Shown here piece after piece: positions 33,404 to 42,386 of a stretch of 64,000 nt of DNA (within the stretch, counting starts at the first letter, position 1; each line of letters starts with the position of its first letter). The position numbers were made by a program, and so were the translations under genes. Origin of the DNA: Marinobacter halotolerans (GTDB lineage: Bacteria > Pseudomonadota > Gammaproteobacteria > Pseudomonadales > Oleiphilaceae); the NCBI RefSeq assembly GCF_008795985.1, contig NZ_VMHP01000001.1, forward strand, positions 434,001 through 498,000, read 5' to 3'. The notes below the pieces were generated by a model. It saw only the letters and a list, made by a program, of their open reading frames with translations, was not told the origin of the DNA and searched no databases.

Positions 33404-34189
33404 ATGTTGGGTGACATAAGCGTGGTCTGGCTGGGTTCTATCGCCAGCCTGCTGGCCGGCCTGGGAACCGGGGTTGGTGCACTGGGCGTATTTGCAGTGC
33501 GCCGTCTCACGCCGTCCCTTCAGGACGGCATGCTGAGTGCGGCGGCCGGGGTGATGCTGGCAGCGTCGTTTTTCTCGTTACTGCTACCGGGCATTGAATA
33601 CGGCGAAGAGCTCACCGGCACCACCTGGGCCGCATCACTTGTCGTCATCTCGGGCCTGGTGATGGGCGCCGTGGTCCTTTACCTGCTTCACCAACGTCTG
33701 CCCCACGAACACTTCCATTTGGGACGCGAAGGCCCTGACAGCGCCCGCATCCGCCGAATCTGGCTATTCATTATTGCCATTGCGCTGCACAACTTTCCCG
33801 AGGGCATGGCGGTTGGCGTCGGCTTTGGTGGCGGCAACATTGGTAATGGCACCGCACTGGCCATCGGGATCGGCCTGCAGAACATTCCGGAGGGCCTGGC
33901 CGTGGCGATATCCCTTCTGGCTATAGAACACTCACGGCTAAAGGCATTCACCATCGCGCTGCTTACCGGCCTTCTGGAACCTCTTGGCGGCGTGTTCGGC
34001 AGCACCATGGTATGGCTGGCGGAACCGCTGATGCCCTGGACTCTGGGCTTTGCCGCCGGAGCGATGATCTTCATCATCAGTGATGAAATCATCCCCGAGA
34101 CTCACCGTGGTGAATACAAAACCCTGGCGACCTTCTCACTGCTTGGCGGGTTTGTGGTGATGATGTTCCTTGACGCTACCCTGGGCTGA
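33404..34189 (+). CDS. ZIP-family metal transporter
   Basis: This 261-aa inner-membrane protein has eight hydrophobic helices and the two ZIP metal-binding signatures, HNFPEGMAVGVGF (about 127-139) and QNIPEGLAVAIS (about 161-172). The histidine-bearing loop RLPHEHFHLG precedes helix IV. Zinc or other divalent-cation uptake is expected. Start is ATG 33404; the TTG at 33401 would add one residue. It stands 70 bp after the DUF1338 gene and may be in the same transcript, though its role in amino-acid catabolism is unclear. No Zur site was recognised. Confidence 0.9.
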   Translation: MLGDISVVWLGSIASLLAGLGTGVGALGVFAVRRLTPSLQDGMLSAAAGVMLAASFFSLLLPGIEYGEELTGTTWAASLVVISGLVMGAVVLYLLHQRLPHEHFHLGREGPDSARIRRIWLFIIAIALHNFPEGMAVGVGFGGGNIGNGTALAIGIGLQNIPEGLAVAISLLAIEHSRLKAFTIALLTGLLEPLGGVFGSTMVWLAEPLMPWTLGFAAGAMIFIISDEIIPETHRGEYKTLATFSLLGGFVVMMFLDATLG

Positions 34190-34221
34190 GCCCTGTTCTG
34201 AAAAACAGCTCAGCCCGGGAC

Positions 34222-35010
34222 TCAGCCCGACGCAAGGATCTGGGCCATACCAAAGCCACTGACAATCAACAGAACCGAGCCGAGCACCCGGAAAAACACC
34301 GGCGTCTCGGCCTTCAGCAACCGGTCGTGGGCATACACCCCCATGAAATGCCCCAGGGTTGCGCATGGCAGCAGCCAGAGGTGGTGCACCAGCTGAAGAT
34401 CGACTCCGAGCCAGACAAAGGCTCCCATTTTGATCATCACCAGAATGAACCAGAGTGCAAAAAGTGTGTCCCGCAGTTTTTCCTTTGGCAGGTGTTGCGC
34501 CACCACCGCAATGATCAGCGGTGCGCCGATCAGCGACGTACCGCTGACATAGCCACCCAACATCAGAAACACCACGTCTACAGTCCGGCTCCCGCTGCGA
34601 AAGGGGCGGTCGAGAATGTAGGACAGCGAGTACACTGCCACGATCACGAAAATGATCAGGCTCATAATATCCGAGGGCAAAGTAATCAGACCGAACACGC
34701 CGATCATCTTCGGTACGATCATGATTGCCAGAATGCGCCATAGATACTGCCAGTCCACCGTGCTCACCACGCTGCCCGATTGACCCTCCGTTTGCGGACG
34801 GCGCCGGTTATTGAGCCAAATGGTCAGTGAAGAAAACACCAGCAGATGAACGGCGATCAGCGGCAGAAACACCAGCGGCTGGTCCACCACCAGCAGCAGG
34901 AAAGGCAGCGACAGCACCGCACCGCCGAAGCCCAGTCCAGAGCGCACAAATCCGCTCCACACGAAGATCAGACCAATCAGAACATACTGGTACAACGCCA
35001 GATCAGACAT
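34222..35010 (-). CDS. TauE/SafE-type (sulfite/organosulfur) anion exporter
   Basis: This 262-aa membrane protein has about eight helices and the TauE/SafE fold (SGFVRSGLGFGGAVLSLPFLLLVV at the start; LMLGGYVSGTSLIGAPLIIAVVAQHLPKEKLR in the second half repeat). Family members export sulfite, sulfoacetate or related anions. Nothing nearby indicates sulfur metabolism, so the substrate is open. It converges on the ZIP gene with a 32-bp gap and diverges from the AbiTii-like gene. Confidence 0.85.
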   Translation of the reverse strand: MSDLALYQYVLIGLIFVWSGFVRSGLGFGGAVLSLPFLLLVVDQPLVFLPLIAVHLLVFSSLTIWLNNRRRPQTEGQSGSVVSTVDWQYLWRILAIMIVPKMIGVFGLITLPSDIMSLIIFVIVAVYSLSYILDRPFRSGSRTVDVVFLMLGGYVSGTSLIGAPLIIAVVAQHLPKEKLRDTLFALWFILVMIKMGAFVWLGVDLQLVHHLWLLPCATLGHFMGVYAHDRLLKAETPVFFRVLGSVLLIVSGFGMAQILASG

Positions 35011-35243
35011 AGCATTACTCGGATTGCAGCTCAGAAGCAGACGATTTCAGGGATACGAGAGGATACCCACACCCCTGCATTACTTCCATTCACAAAACAG
35101 TTACTTTTTTACCACTGAGGAAATGGCCAACTCAGCCTATTTTTTAAGCAACGACTTTCCTTCAACGACCTGTCGAAATCATCAACAACAATAACCGGCG
35201 TATCGGTAGCCGGGATATTACCAACGGTAAAGGAAGAACCACT

Positions 35244-35909
35244 ATGTCAGCAGCAGTTGAACACCTGGAAGAGCGACTTCAGGACGGAAGCGAATTGCTT
35301 GAGGAAATCATGCCGTCAGCGATCACGCTTGCCATGATGCTTCGTCAGCGCACCATGGCCGCCTGGATGCGGACCGAATTCGACGGCTACCCGGACCCTT
35401 CGGATCTGCCGCCCTACCGGCGTGATATTGTCGGACACATCGTTGCCCGCTCGCCCCAGTATGGCTGGATACCAGCGCCCATGGACGACAGCCAGAAGCA
35501 GAAAATCGGGCGAAGAGACATGGCAGAAGGGATAAAATCCCTTGAGAAAACCTGCCTCAAGTGCAAAAAAGGCACGGGCAACCGCATCGTGTTCGAAAAA
35601 GAGGAAATGGCCCGGATCCAGTCGGAGATCAACCTGACGGCCGAACTGGCGATTACGGTAAGCCGGGATAGCTACGGCAAGATTCTTCGAGTTGTCCGCA
35701 GTGCGTTGTACCTCTGGTGTCAGGATCTCATGGCCGCCGGCATCGGTGGCGACCACAATTCTTACAGTGCGGAGGAGCGGCAGAGCGCCGCCCATCTGGA
35801 CAACCCCGAGCTGTTCTGGAGACGGGCCCTGGAAAATAATGGCGATCTTCCGATCCCGGACGTGCGGGAAGTGGGCTTTTTCGACCGGTTTTTTGGCCGG
35901 GCCAGCTAG
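35244..35909 (+). CDS. AbiTii-like domain protein
   Basis: This is a 221-aa soluble protein. Its N-terminal 75 residues (LLEEIMPSAITLAMMLRQRTMAAWMRTEFDGYPD, then LPPYRR) resemble AbiTii, a domain found in phage-exclusion and other conflict proteins, where a helical segment precedes NGYPD..LPdYR. The central part has a paired-cysteine stretch (CLKCKKG). The C-terminus ends in FFDRFFGRAS. It stands alone, divergent from the TauE gene, with AAAGGAAG before the ATG. The stop overlaps the convergent OmpA-like gene by four bases. AbiTii similarity is from memory and partial; a defence role is a hypothesis. Confidence 0.6.
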   Translation: MSAAVEHLEERLQDGSELLEEIMPSAITLAMMLRQRTMAAWMRTEFDGYPDPSDLPPYRRDIVGHIVARSPQYGWIPAPMDDSQKQKIGRRDMAEGIKSLEKTCLKCKKGTGNRIVFEKEEMARIQSEINLTAELAITVSRDSYGKILRVVRSALYLWCQDLMAAGIGGDHNSYSAEERQSAAHLDNPELFWRRALENNGDLPIPDVREVGFFDRFFGRAS

Positions 35910-36922
35910 CGGTCGGTCAGTTTTATCTCGATACGGCGGTTCTGCCTCAGTGCCTCTGGGGAATTACCGCTGGCTACCGGGAAAAACTCCCCGAAACCGG
36001 CGGCCACCATACGCTTTTCCGGCACTCCACGGGATGCCAGGTAGCGTACCACTGATACCGCCCTGGCGGTGGACAGCTCCCAGTTGGACGGGAACTCCGG
36101 GGTGTTGATGGGGATCTTGTCGGTGTGTCCGTCGATCCGCAGAATCCACTCGATATCCTCGGGTATCTCGGACACCACATCCAGCAAAACATTGGCCAGC
36201 TTGTCCAGCTCCTGCCGGCCTTCCGGTCCCAGGCTGGCAGAGCCGGACGCAAACAGCAGCTCCGATGGCAGCAGGAAGCGGTCGCCCACCACACGGATGT
36301 TGTCGTTGTCCTGCAGTATGTCTCGCAACCGACCGAAGAATTCCGATTGATAGCGCTCCAGTTCGTTTACCCGTTCCGCCAGCAGCGTATTGAGCCGCTT
36401 GCCGACTTCCTCCAGTTCCGCTGCTTTATCCGCTGTCTCCTGTTCCTGCAAACGCAAGGCGGTGGTGATTCGGCTGAGCTGCTCCTGCAACGCGGCGATC
36501 TGATTGGATAGCTGAAGAATAATGGCCCGCTGGGATTCACTCAGCTGCTCTTCCTGACTGAGCTTCGCCTCGGCGTTGAACTGCTGTTCCAGACGGCTTT
36601 CACGCTCCTCCTCAAGCGCCTGGGACAGTTCCGACTTCAGTGCCAGCGCCTCGCCATAGTCTTGCTGAAGTGAAGACATGGCCTGCTCCAGGGCCTCATT
36701 CTGCTCCTGCTCAAGACCGAGCATTCGCGAGATCTCCTGCAGTCGACTGTTCAGGCGCGCCAGCTCGGTATCCCGGTCCGAAAGCGCTTTAGACAGGTAC
36801 AGCTGGCTGACCACATAGATCAGCAACATGAAAATGATCAGCATCAATAACGCCGACAGAGCGTCGACGTACCCCGGCCAGACGTTGATGGTGCTCCGGC
36901 TGCGCCGCTTTGACCCGATCAT
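35906..36922 (-). CDS. OmpA/MotB-like stator-type protein with long coiled coil
   Basis: The 338-aa protein has an N-terminal inner-membrane helix preceded by WPGYVDALSAL, the MotB-like plug/ion-site segment with an Asp, then a long coiled coil (about 50-200, Glu/Gln/Leu-rich). A C-terminal OmpA peptidoglycan-binding domain follows (LLFASGSASLGPEGRQEL; IDGHTDKIPI; NWELSTARAVSVVRYL; AAGFGEFFP; NRRIEIKL). It starts four bases inside the end of the MotA-like gene. The pair likely forms an ion-driven complex that transmits force to the cell wall. The very long coiled coil separates it from flagellar MotB and from ZorB. Confidence 0.85.
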   Translation of the reverse strand: MIGSKRRSRSTINVWPGYVDALSALLMLIIFMLLIYVVSQLYLSKALSDRDTELARLNSRLQEISRMLGLEQEQNEALEQAMSSLQQDYGEALALKSELSQALEEERESRLEQQFNAEAKLSQEEQLSESQRAIILQLSNQIAALQEQLSRITTALRLQEQETADKAAELEEVGKRLNTLLAERVNELERYQSEFFGRLRDILQDNDNIRVVGDRFLLPSELLFASGSASLGPEGRQELDKLANVLLDVVSEIPEDIEWILRIDGHTDKIPINTPEFPSNWELSTARAVSVVRYLASRGVPEKRMVAAGFGEFFPVASGNSPEALRQNRRIEIKLTDR

Positions 36923-37665
36923 GGCTCGTCCGTGAGTTCGGTCTCGTCGTATACTTCACCGGCACGTCCTACCAGATTGGTAACGCCGGTCAGCCATTCT
37001 TCCAGGCCGTCATAGAAACGGTTCTGGGCGTGCCCCGCCTGAATGTCCAGGAAACCAAGAATCAGCGAGCCACCAAGCCCCAGCAGCGATGAACTGAAAG
37101 CCGTACCCATACCCTGGAGCGGCTCCAATAGGCCCTCTTGCAGCCGCCCGAACACCTTGCCGAAATCTTCCTGCCCCATGTCCAGGTTGACGATCACCGA
37201 GCCGACGGCGTTGATGGTTCCCAGCAGGCCCCAGAAAGTGCCCAGCAGGCCCAGGAAAATAAGCAGACTGATGAAATAACGGGTGATTTCCCGCTGTTCG
37301 TCCATGCGGCTGTGGATACCGTCGAGTACGGTTCGCAGGGAGAGAGTCGACAGGGAGAAACGGTCCCGCTTGGCGTCTTCATTCAACTGGCGGGCCAGGG
37401 GTTTCAGCAGCCGCGGCTCCTGCAGTACGGAAAGTCCCGCGTTGCCTGTCCGGAACTGGGCGATCCATCGTAATTCGGGGAAGAGTACAATCACCTGCCG
37501 GTAGGTAATAACAATGCCTACCAGCAGCACAAACAGAATCAGCAGATTGAACACCCAGTTTGCCAGAAAGGCCGATTTGAGCGGCTCAAAAATCAGTACG
37601 CAAACGATAAGGACGACGCCGAGGAAGGTCGTCATCCAGAAAAGGGTATGCTTGGGATTGCTCAT
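36919..37665 (-). CDS. MotA/TolQ/ExbB-like proton-channel protein
   Basis: This 248-aa inner-membrane protein has an N-terminal pair of helices, a cytoplasmic domain (LLKPLARQLNEDAKRDR; MDEQREITRYFISLLIFLGLLGTFWGLLGTI), and a final helix pair with MGTAFSSSLLGLGGSLILGFL, the MotA/TolQ/ExbB signature. Together with the OmpA-like gene it overlaps by four bases, so they form one translational unit. The start is ATG 37665; GTG 37674 is possible, with no clear ribosome site for either. Partner genes usual for Tol-Pal, ExbD or flagella are absent, hence a separate stator system. Confidence 0.83.
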   Translation of the reverse strand: MSNPKHTLFWMTTFLGVVLIVCVLIFEPLKSAFLANWVFNLLILFVLLVGIVITYRQVIVLFPELRWIAQFRTGNAGLSVLQEPRLLKPLARQLNEDAKRDRFSLSTLSLRTVLDGIHSRMDEQREITRYFISLLIFLGLLGTFWGLLGTINAVGSVIVNLDMGQEDFGKVFGRLQEGLLEPLQGMGTAFSSSLLGLGGSLILGFLDIQAGHAQNRFYDGLEEWLTGVTNLVGRAGEVYDETELTDEP

Positions 37666-37734
37666 GGAAGACACCGGTCAGAAGAAAAAACCATACTTCC
37701 AAACCTAGCACACTCCCAGGCCCACTCCCATGAC

Positions 37735-38523
37735 CTACCGGGTGTATTCCGCAAGAATCGCGCTGATTTTTCCCGCATCACGGGCGTTGTCCAGCGAACT
37801 CTGCAGACGGTCCACTACCGATTTGTCGGTCTGATTGCTGACCGCCAGATACATCGGCGTTTCCCGGAATACCAGTACCGGCTTCAGCCCGGTAATCTTA
37901 TGCTCTTCCTTCGCCACGAGGGGCCCGACGACCCCGTCCGTCACCCACAGATCCGCCTGCCCCAGGGTAAGACGCAGCGGATTCTGGTCACCGGATACAC
38001 TTGTGACTACCTCGAAGCCCTCGGCAATCAGATAATCCGACATCACATCACCCTTGTACCCGGCAATGGTGTACTGGCGGGCATCTTCCAGAGAGTCAAG
38101 CGTGATGTCCGAATCCGGCGCCGCAAACAGCGTCCACTTGATGGATGCCAGGGGGCCCACCCACTGGAACTGGTTTTCGCGCTCCTCGGTCCGCGCGGTG
38201 CAGAAAAGTGCATGATTCTCGCGGCCACGCACCCGTTCATAGGCAAGGCTCCAGTCACGCATTTTCAGCACATAGTCATAGTCCACCCCTGACAGGATCT
38301 CTTTGACCATATCAGTGCAGATGCCAGTGATCCCGTCTTCGGTATGCGCGAAGTTCTTGCCGCTGACAGAGGCGTTGTAAGGAGGATAATTCTCGGTGTA
38401 GATGTAGAGACGGTCGTATTCCTGGGCAGCAGCCGGCAAAGCGTTGAGCACAAGGAGCATGGGAAAGATTGTGAAAAGTGCCGGAATGGCCCTTCCCCGG
38501 CTGAAAATGGCTGGCGCTTTCAT
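37735..38523 (-). CDS. Periplasmic solute-binding protein, family 3 (orphan)
   Basis: This 262-aa exported protein has a signal peptide cleaved near AAA-QE (residue 33). A family 3 solute-binding fold follows (LYIYTENYPPYNASVSG; GICTDMVKEILSGVDYDYVLKMRDWSLAYERV; AGYKGDVMSDYLI). Unlike most, it has paired cysteines at ICT and FCT that could form a disulfide. No ABC permease is nearby. It is upstream of the motor-like pair on the same strand, with 69 bp between; a common transcript is possible but not certain. Confidence 0.82.
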   Translation of the reverse strand: MKAPAIFSRGRAIPALFTIFPMLLVLNALPAAAQEYDRLYIYTENYPPYNASVSGKNFAHTEDGITGICTDMVKEILSGVDYDYVLKMRDWSLAYERVRGRENHALFCTARTEERENQFQWVGPLASIKWTLFAAPDSDITLDSLEDARQYTIAGYKGDVMSDYLIAEGFEVVTSVSGDQNPLRLTLGQADLWVTDGVVGPLVAKEEHKITGLKPVLVFRETPMYLAVSNQTDKSVVDRLQSSLDNARDAGKISAILAEYTR

Positions 38524-38699
38524 TGAATTCCCCCTATCACGTCTTCGTTTTTGACCGCACTGCTTTTCCTGATATGGAAGAAAAAGCTAGTCTATGTGGT
38601 TTTTTTTACAATACGACCATCATGTAAGGTCCGGTTCAGAAATACTGTGACAATTCGTATCCTGAACCATTCAACGTCTACAGGAGCAGGAAACCCGTT

Positions 38700-38999
38700 A
38701 TGACCAATCATGTCACCATTACCTACTGCACCGGCTGCAAATGGCTGCTTCGATCGGCATGGATGGCACAGGAACTGCTAACCACCTTTGAAGCCGATCT
38801 GGATGAGTTGACCCTGCGGCCCGGTTCCGGTGGAGTCTTCGAGGTGCAAGTGAACGAAAAGCTGATCTGGTCAAGGAAAGAGGCTGGTCGTTTTCCGGAC
38901 ATCAAGGAGCTGAAGCAGTTGGTGCGGAATGAAATCGCGCCGGACCGGTCCCTCGGCCACACCGACGGGCACCGCACTGACCAACCGGACCAGGGCTGA
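38700..38999 (+). CDS. SelW/Rdx-family thioredoxin-like protein
   Basis: This 99-aa protein has the Rdx pattern: ITYCTGCKWLLRSAWMAQELLTTF near the start, with a CxxC redox motif at Cys10/Cys13 (selenoprotein homologues carry Sec in the second position), then LRPGSGGVFEVQVN and GRFPDIKELKQLVRN. It is probably a glutathione- or thioredoxin-linked redox protein. RBS AGGAGCAGGAAA precedes the ATG. A 104-bp gap separates it from the DUF3581 gene. Confidence 0.88.
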   Translation: MTNHVTITYCTGCKWLLRSAWMAQELLTTFEADLDELTLRPGSGGVFEVQVNEKLIWSRKEAGRFPDIKELKQLVRNEIAPDRSLGHTDGHRTDQPDQG

Positions 39000-39102
39000 T
39001 TTTTTGACCGGGCGCCTTAGACATTGGTTGGCAGTGCCTTGTTACACTTTCGTTTTAGGGTCACTATCAACGGTTCTGAAACTGCGACACTGAAAGGACA
39101 CC

Positions 39103-39810
39103 ATGTTTCTAGAACGCTACCACTCGATCCAGGACGGCAATGTGCTGATCAGCGCCCGGCAAGGCAGCCGTTTTGCAAAGGAAATTGCCGGCGACTTCAA
39201 CCCGATTCACAACCCGGACGCGCGCCGGTTCTGTGTACCGGGAGACCTGCTGTTCGCCCTGCTGGTGTCTCATTTCGGACTGTTCCGGCAGATGACCTTT
39301 CATTTCCGCAGTCTACTTGGCGATTCTGTACCGCTGAGCTTCCGTGAAGACGAGGACGGCCTGATCCGCGTCTACGATGATCGGGGCAAGGTGTACATTG
39401 AGGTAGAGCACCAGGGCGAGTCCACCCAGGACCAGAACATCATCGAACACCTGATTCGCAGTTATGTGGCCGCCTCCGGCAAGAATTTCCCCCACACCCT
39501 CAAACCATTGATGGAAGATCAGGGTGTTATGTTCAACCCTGACCGCCCCATGATTATGTACCAGAGCATGAACCTGTCACTGGAAACCTTGGACGCACCG
39601 GAACCGGAGCTTGAACTCGGGCATGCAGAGCTGGTGCCGGATGGCAAGAGAGGTAACGTCACGCTGGACTATCGGCTGATGTCCCGGGGCGAGGAAAAGG
39701 GACAAGTGTCCAAGAAGCTGGTGGTCAGCGGCTTGCGCGACTATGACGCACAAGCCATGGACGAGGTGGTTGAGCACTTCTATCGGTTAAAAGAAAAAGC
39801 CTGGGACTAG
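39103..39810 (+). CDS. DUF3581 family protein
   Basis: This 235-aa protein has the DUF3581 signature near the N-terminus: VLISARQGSRFAKEIAGDFNPIHNPDARRFCVPGDLLFALL. That stretch resembles the MaoC-like hotdog active-site arrangement (DxNxxH), suggesting an enoyl-hydratase-like fold, though it has not been shown to be an enzyme as far as I know. Function is unknown. It converges on the DUF1499 gene with an 11-bp gap. Confidence 0.82.
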   Translation: MFLERYHSIQDGNVLISARQGSRFAKEIAGDFNPIHNPDARRFCVPGDLLFALLVSHFGLFRQMTFHFRSLLGDSVPLSFREDEDGLIRVYDDRGKVYIEVEHQGESTQDQNIIEHLIRSYVAASGKNFPHTLKPLMEDQGVMFNPDRPMIMYQSMNLSLETLDAPEPELELGHAELVPDGKRGNVTLDYRLMSRGEEKGQVSKKLVVSGLRDYDAQAMDEVVEHFYRLKEKAWD

Positions 39811-39821
39811 CCTGTACGACT

Positions 39822-40214
39822 TCAGGCCAGCTCGAACTTTCTGCGGATACTTTCCACCCGCTTGCGGTTTACACCCAGATCGGAATAGCCAAGCCGGGAC
39901 GCCGAGCGGACGTGAATTGCCTGCGCGTCGGGATCGCAGAAAAATTCCAGATCGTCCACGAAACCCAGAAGCTTCGAGGCACATTCGAAATATAGATAAT
40001 GCTCGCTTTCTTCGATCAGAGTCGTGTTCGACATATTATTGACCACGTCTTTCAAACGCTTCATCGCCGGGCCGGGCTCTCCTGAAAGCCGCAACGGCAT
40101 CACCCGCTGTCGGGGTGAACGGGCCTGGCTTGAGACACAATTGGGCTTGCCCGGACAGGCTGCCAGCTGGCCGTCATTCACTCCAAGATTACTCGGTCGC
40201 TTTCCTGCAAACAT
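39822..40214 (-). CDS. DUF1499 family protein
   Basis: This 130-aa protein matches DUF1499: ACPGKPNCVSSQA near residues 19-31, and a central beta-rich part with LYFECASKLLGFVDDLEFFCDP, then IHVRSASRLGYSDLGVNRKRVESIRRKF. The role is unknown; in some species the domain occurs in thylakoid- or envelope-located proteins. No signal peptide is visible here. It is the last gene of a same-strand run with mscS and the alpha/beta-hydrolase. Confidence 0.85.
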   Translation of the reverse strand: MFAGKRPSNLGVNDGQLAACPGKPNCVSSQARSPRQRVMPLRLSGEPGPAMKRLKDVVNNMSNTTLIEESEHYLYFECASKLLGFVDDLEFFCDPDAQAIHVRSASRLGYSDLGVNRKRVESIRRKFELA

Positions 40215-40250
40215 TGTATTTCCCTTTCGGATTTTCGGATAAAGATTCGG

Positions 40251-41315
40251 TCAAACACCCAGGTCGTTGGCTTCAAGCATGTGAGCGCGATGCCGGGGCA
40301 GATGCTGTGGATAGTTGGCCTGGATAAAGCGGATAATACCCTCCCGCATATCACAGCGCAGGTTCCACAGTGTACTGGAATCTCCGGCACTCATCAGAAA
40401 CCGGATCTGCATGGCCTTGTCATCCGCATCAACTACCTGCACCGATTCCGTTACCCCATCCCAGAGGGAAGAAGCCCTCAGTAGGCGCGCAAATTCTTCG
40501 CGCAGGGCCTCGATCGGCATACTGTAATCCACCCAGACCATCGAACTGCCAATTAGGTCCGCACTATTACGGGACCAGTTCTGAAACGGATTCTCGATAA
40601 ACCACTGCAGAGGGACCACCAGGCGACGTAGGTCCCAGACCCTCAATACCACATAGGTCGCCGTGACTTCCTCGACCCAGCACCACTCCCCCTGAACATG
40701 CACGACATCATCGATGCGAAGCGGCTGCGTCAGAGCGATCTGCATACCAGCCAGAAGGTTGCTTAATACAGGGCGGGCGGCAAAACCCAGAATGATACCA
40801 CCGACGCCGGCGGACGCCAGCAGACTGGTGCCGATCTGGCGGACGGATTCGAACGTCATCAGTGCCAGGCCTGTACCTATAAGCACGATGATTATGTTCA
40901 GGCCCCGCACCAGGAAACGCGTCTGGGTCTCAACCCTGCGGGCTTTTTTCCACTGCCCTTCTAATGCCGGGTTGAGCTTGACAATCACCTCGCCAATCGC
41001 GGAGGTGCAGCAGACGGCCGCCCAGGTCAGTGAACAGACCAGCAGCAAGGTTACCGCTTGCTGAATGCCGGCGCGCCATGGCAGGTCCTGTGGCGCAGAG
41101 TGGAGCACTCCGTTTACGGCTAACAGGCATAGCGACACCCATATTGCCGGGGCTGCGGCATTGAAAAACATGCGGGTTGCGGAAGCCGGCGTGAAAAGCT
41201 TTACCAGAAAAAACACCAGCGCCTTGTAGAGCGCGATTGCCAGGATAATGGCGAACAGGGCATAGCCCGCCGTACTCAGCCATGCACTGAACACTTCCTG
41301 AATGGTCGTTCCCAT
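40251..41315 (-). CDS. MscS-family mechanosensitive ion channel
   Basis: This 354-aa inner-membrane channel has an N-terminal set of four to five helices and then the MscS pore helix (GTSLLASAGVGGIILGFAARPVLSNLLAGMQIAL, about 185-218). The beta domain begins PLRIDDVVHVQGEWCWVEEVTATYVVLRVWD, and a C-terminal alpha/beta part follows. It would release solutes during osmotic downshock. The start is ATG 41315, four bases after AGGAGG; the longer frame to 41351 has no such site. Confidence 0.9.
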   Translation of the reverse strand: MGTTIQEVFSAWLSTAGYALFAIILAIALYKALVFFLVKLFTPASATRMFFNAAAPAIWVSLCLLAVNGVLHSAPQDLPWRAGIQQAVTLLLVCSLTWAAVCCTSAIGEVIVKLNPALEGQWKKARRVETQTRFLVRGLNIIIVLIGTGLALMTFESVRQIGTSLLASAGVGGIILGFAARPVLSNLLAGMQIALTQPLRIDDVVHVQGEWCWVEEVTATYVVLRVWDLRRLVVPLQWFIENPFQNWSRNSADLIGSSMVWVDYSMPIEALREEFARLLRASSLWDGVTESVQVVDADDKAMQIRFLMSAGDSSTLWNLRCDMREGIIRFIQANYPQHLPRHRAHMLEANDLGV

Positions 41316-41379
41316 GCGCCCTCCTGCAAGGCATCGTTGAATGCCTGACAAATTAGCAGGATACAGGCATTACGGGAAC

Positions 41380-42255
41380 CTAGCCCGTGATTTGCTCCAG
41401 GAATTTCAGGTAAGACTCGCTCACCCTCAACGGCGCCTCAACCTGGGGGTAATGCCCGATGTCCTCCAGCTGCTCCAGCCAGGCCAATGGCAGTTCCAGC
41501 TCCCTGAAGCGTGCAACCATGTGAGCCCCGGAGACAGGGTCTACCGAACCATTGATCAGCGCCACTGGCACTGTCGATTGGCGAATGGCCTCAACCCAGC
41601 GCTCGCGGTGACGTTTGCGGTCGTTCATATAGGTAATGAGATTGTGGAAGATATGCTTCCCATCGTTGTAGGTCACCAGCGACCAGAAGTCGTCCAGCTC
41701 CTTTGCTGAAGGCTTGGTATTCGGGCCGAATACGCGGGAAAACGCACTGTCGAACTTCCGCTTGTTCGACAGTTTGTTGAACAGCCACCCTAGCGGGCTG
41801 AGCAGCAGTTTTTGGGTCAGCAGTGCCCGATGCACCTCGGGAAACAGCCCGCCATTAAGGAAACAGACCGACAACCACTGGCCAGCCCCGTCGCCGGCAT
41901 TCTGCCGCGCCAGCAGCTCCTGTGCGACGGTATCGCCATAGTCGTGGGCCAGCACATGGAAGCGCTCCAGCCCCAGCACCCTGACCAGATCTTCCACCAG
42001 ATCCGCCTGTTCGTGAATCGAATACTGATGCTCTGAGGGTTTGTCCGAGAAGCCGAAGCCCAGCATGTCCATGGCAACCAGACGATAACGCTTGGCCAGG
42101 GTGGCCCAGACCGGATGCCAGTCCCAGCTCGACGTCGGGAAGCCGTGGATCAGAAGAATGGTCTCCTGTCCCGGATCTCCCTCATCCACCAGGAAAAGAT
42201 TATAACCATTGATCTTCCGGTAAACGCCTCGGGCTTTCCAGTCCTCGGGGTGCAT
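41380..42255 (-). CDS. Alpha/beta-hydrolase with Asp nucleophile (epoxide/haloalkane-type)
   Basis: This 291-aa protein has the dehalogenase/epoxide-hydrolase topology: HGFPTSSWDW (37-46), AHDYGDTV with nucleophile Asp105 in place of Ser, INGSVDP with the acid Asp, and IGHYPQVEAP with His268. In HLDs the residue after the nucleophile is Trp; here it is Tyr106. Either hydrolysis of epoxides or of an alkyl halide is possible; MEST-like and fluoroacetate-dehalogenase-like families also share this pattern. It diverges from a TetR gene and shares a 16-bp palindrome with it. It is unlinked to the true HLD-I gene at 4 kb. Confidence 0.8.
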   Translation of the reverse strand: MHPEDWKARGVYRKINGYNLFLVDEGDPGQETILLIHGFPTSSWDWHPVWATLAKRYRLVAMDMLGFGFSDKPSEHQYSIHEQADLVEDLVRVLGLERFHVLAHDYGDTVAQELLARQNAGDGAGQWLSVCFLNGGLFPEVHRALLTQKLLLSPLGWLFNKLSNKRKFDSAFSRVFGPNTKPSAKELDDFWSLVTYNDGKHIFHNLITYMNDRKRHRERWVEAIRQSTVPVALINGSVDPVSGAHMVARFRELELPLAWLEQLEDIGHYPQVEAPLRVSESYLKFLEQITG

Positions 42256-42328
42256 GGCGGCTCCTCTTATTATTGTGTTGTCTGGGCGTGCTGTTTTTTC
42301 ACGTGCCCGTCGAGCATGCGAAAACCTG

Positions 42329-42344
42329 AACTTGACGTCAAGTT
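42329..42344. promoter_or_regulatory. 16-bp palindrome, putative TetR operator
   Basis: AACTTGACGTCAAGTT is perfectly symmetric and lies 73 bp upstream of the hydrolase start and 42 bp upstream of the TetR start. It is the only strong dyad in the divergent region. Binding by the adjacent TetR protein is inference. Confidence 0.65.
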
Positions 42345-42386
42345 TTAGTTATTGTTCAATCCGGCTATCAATCATGGAAGGCCGTT

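Noticed and set aside
36919..37674. Interpretation of the MotA/OmpA-like pair as Zorya ZorA/ZorB
   Set aside because: The channel protein lacks the long ZorA tail, the coiled coil is in the OmpA-like protein, and no helicase or nuclease partner (ZorC, ZorD, ZorE) is present.
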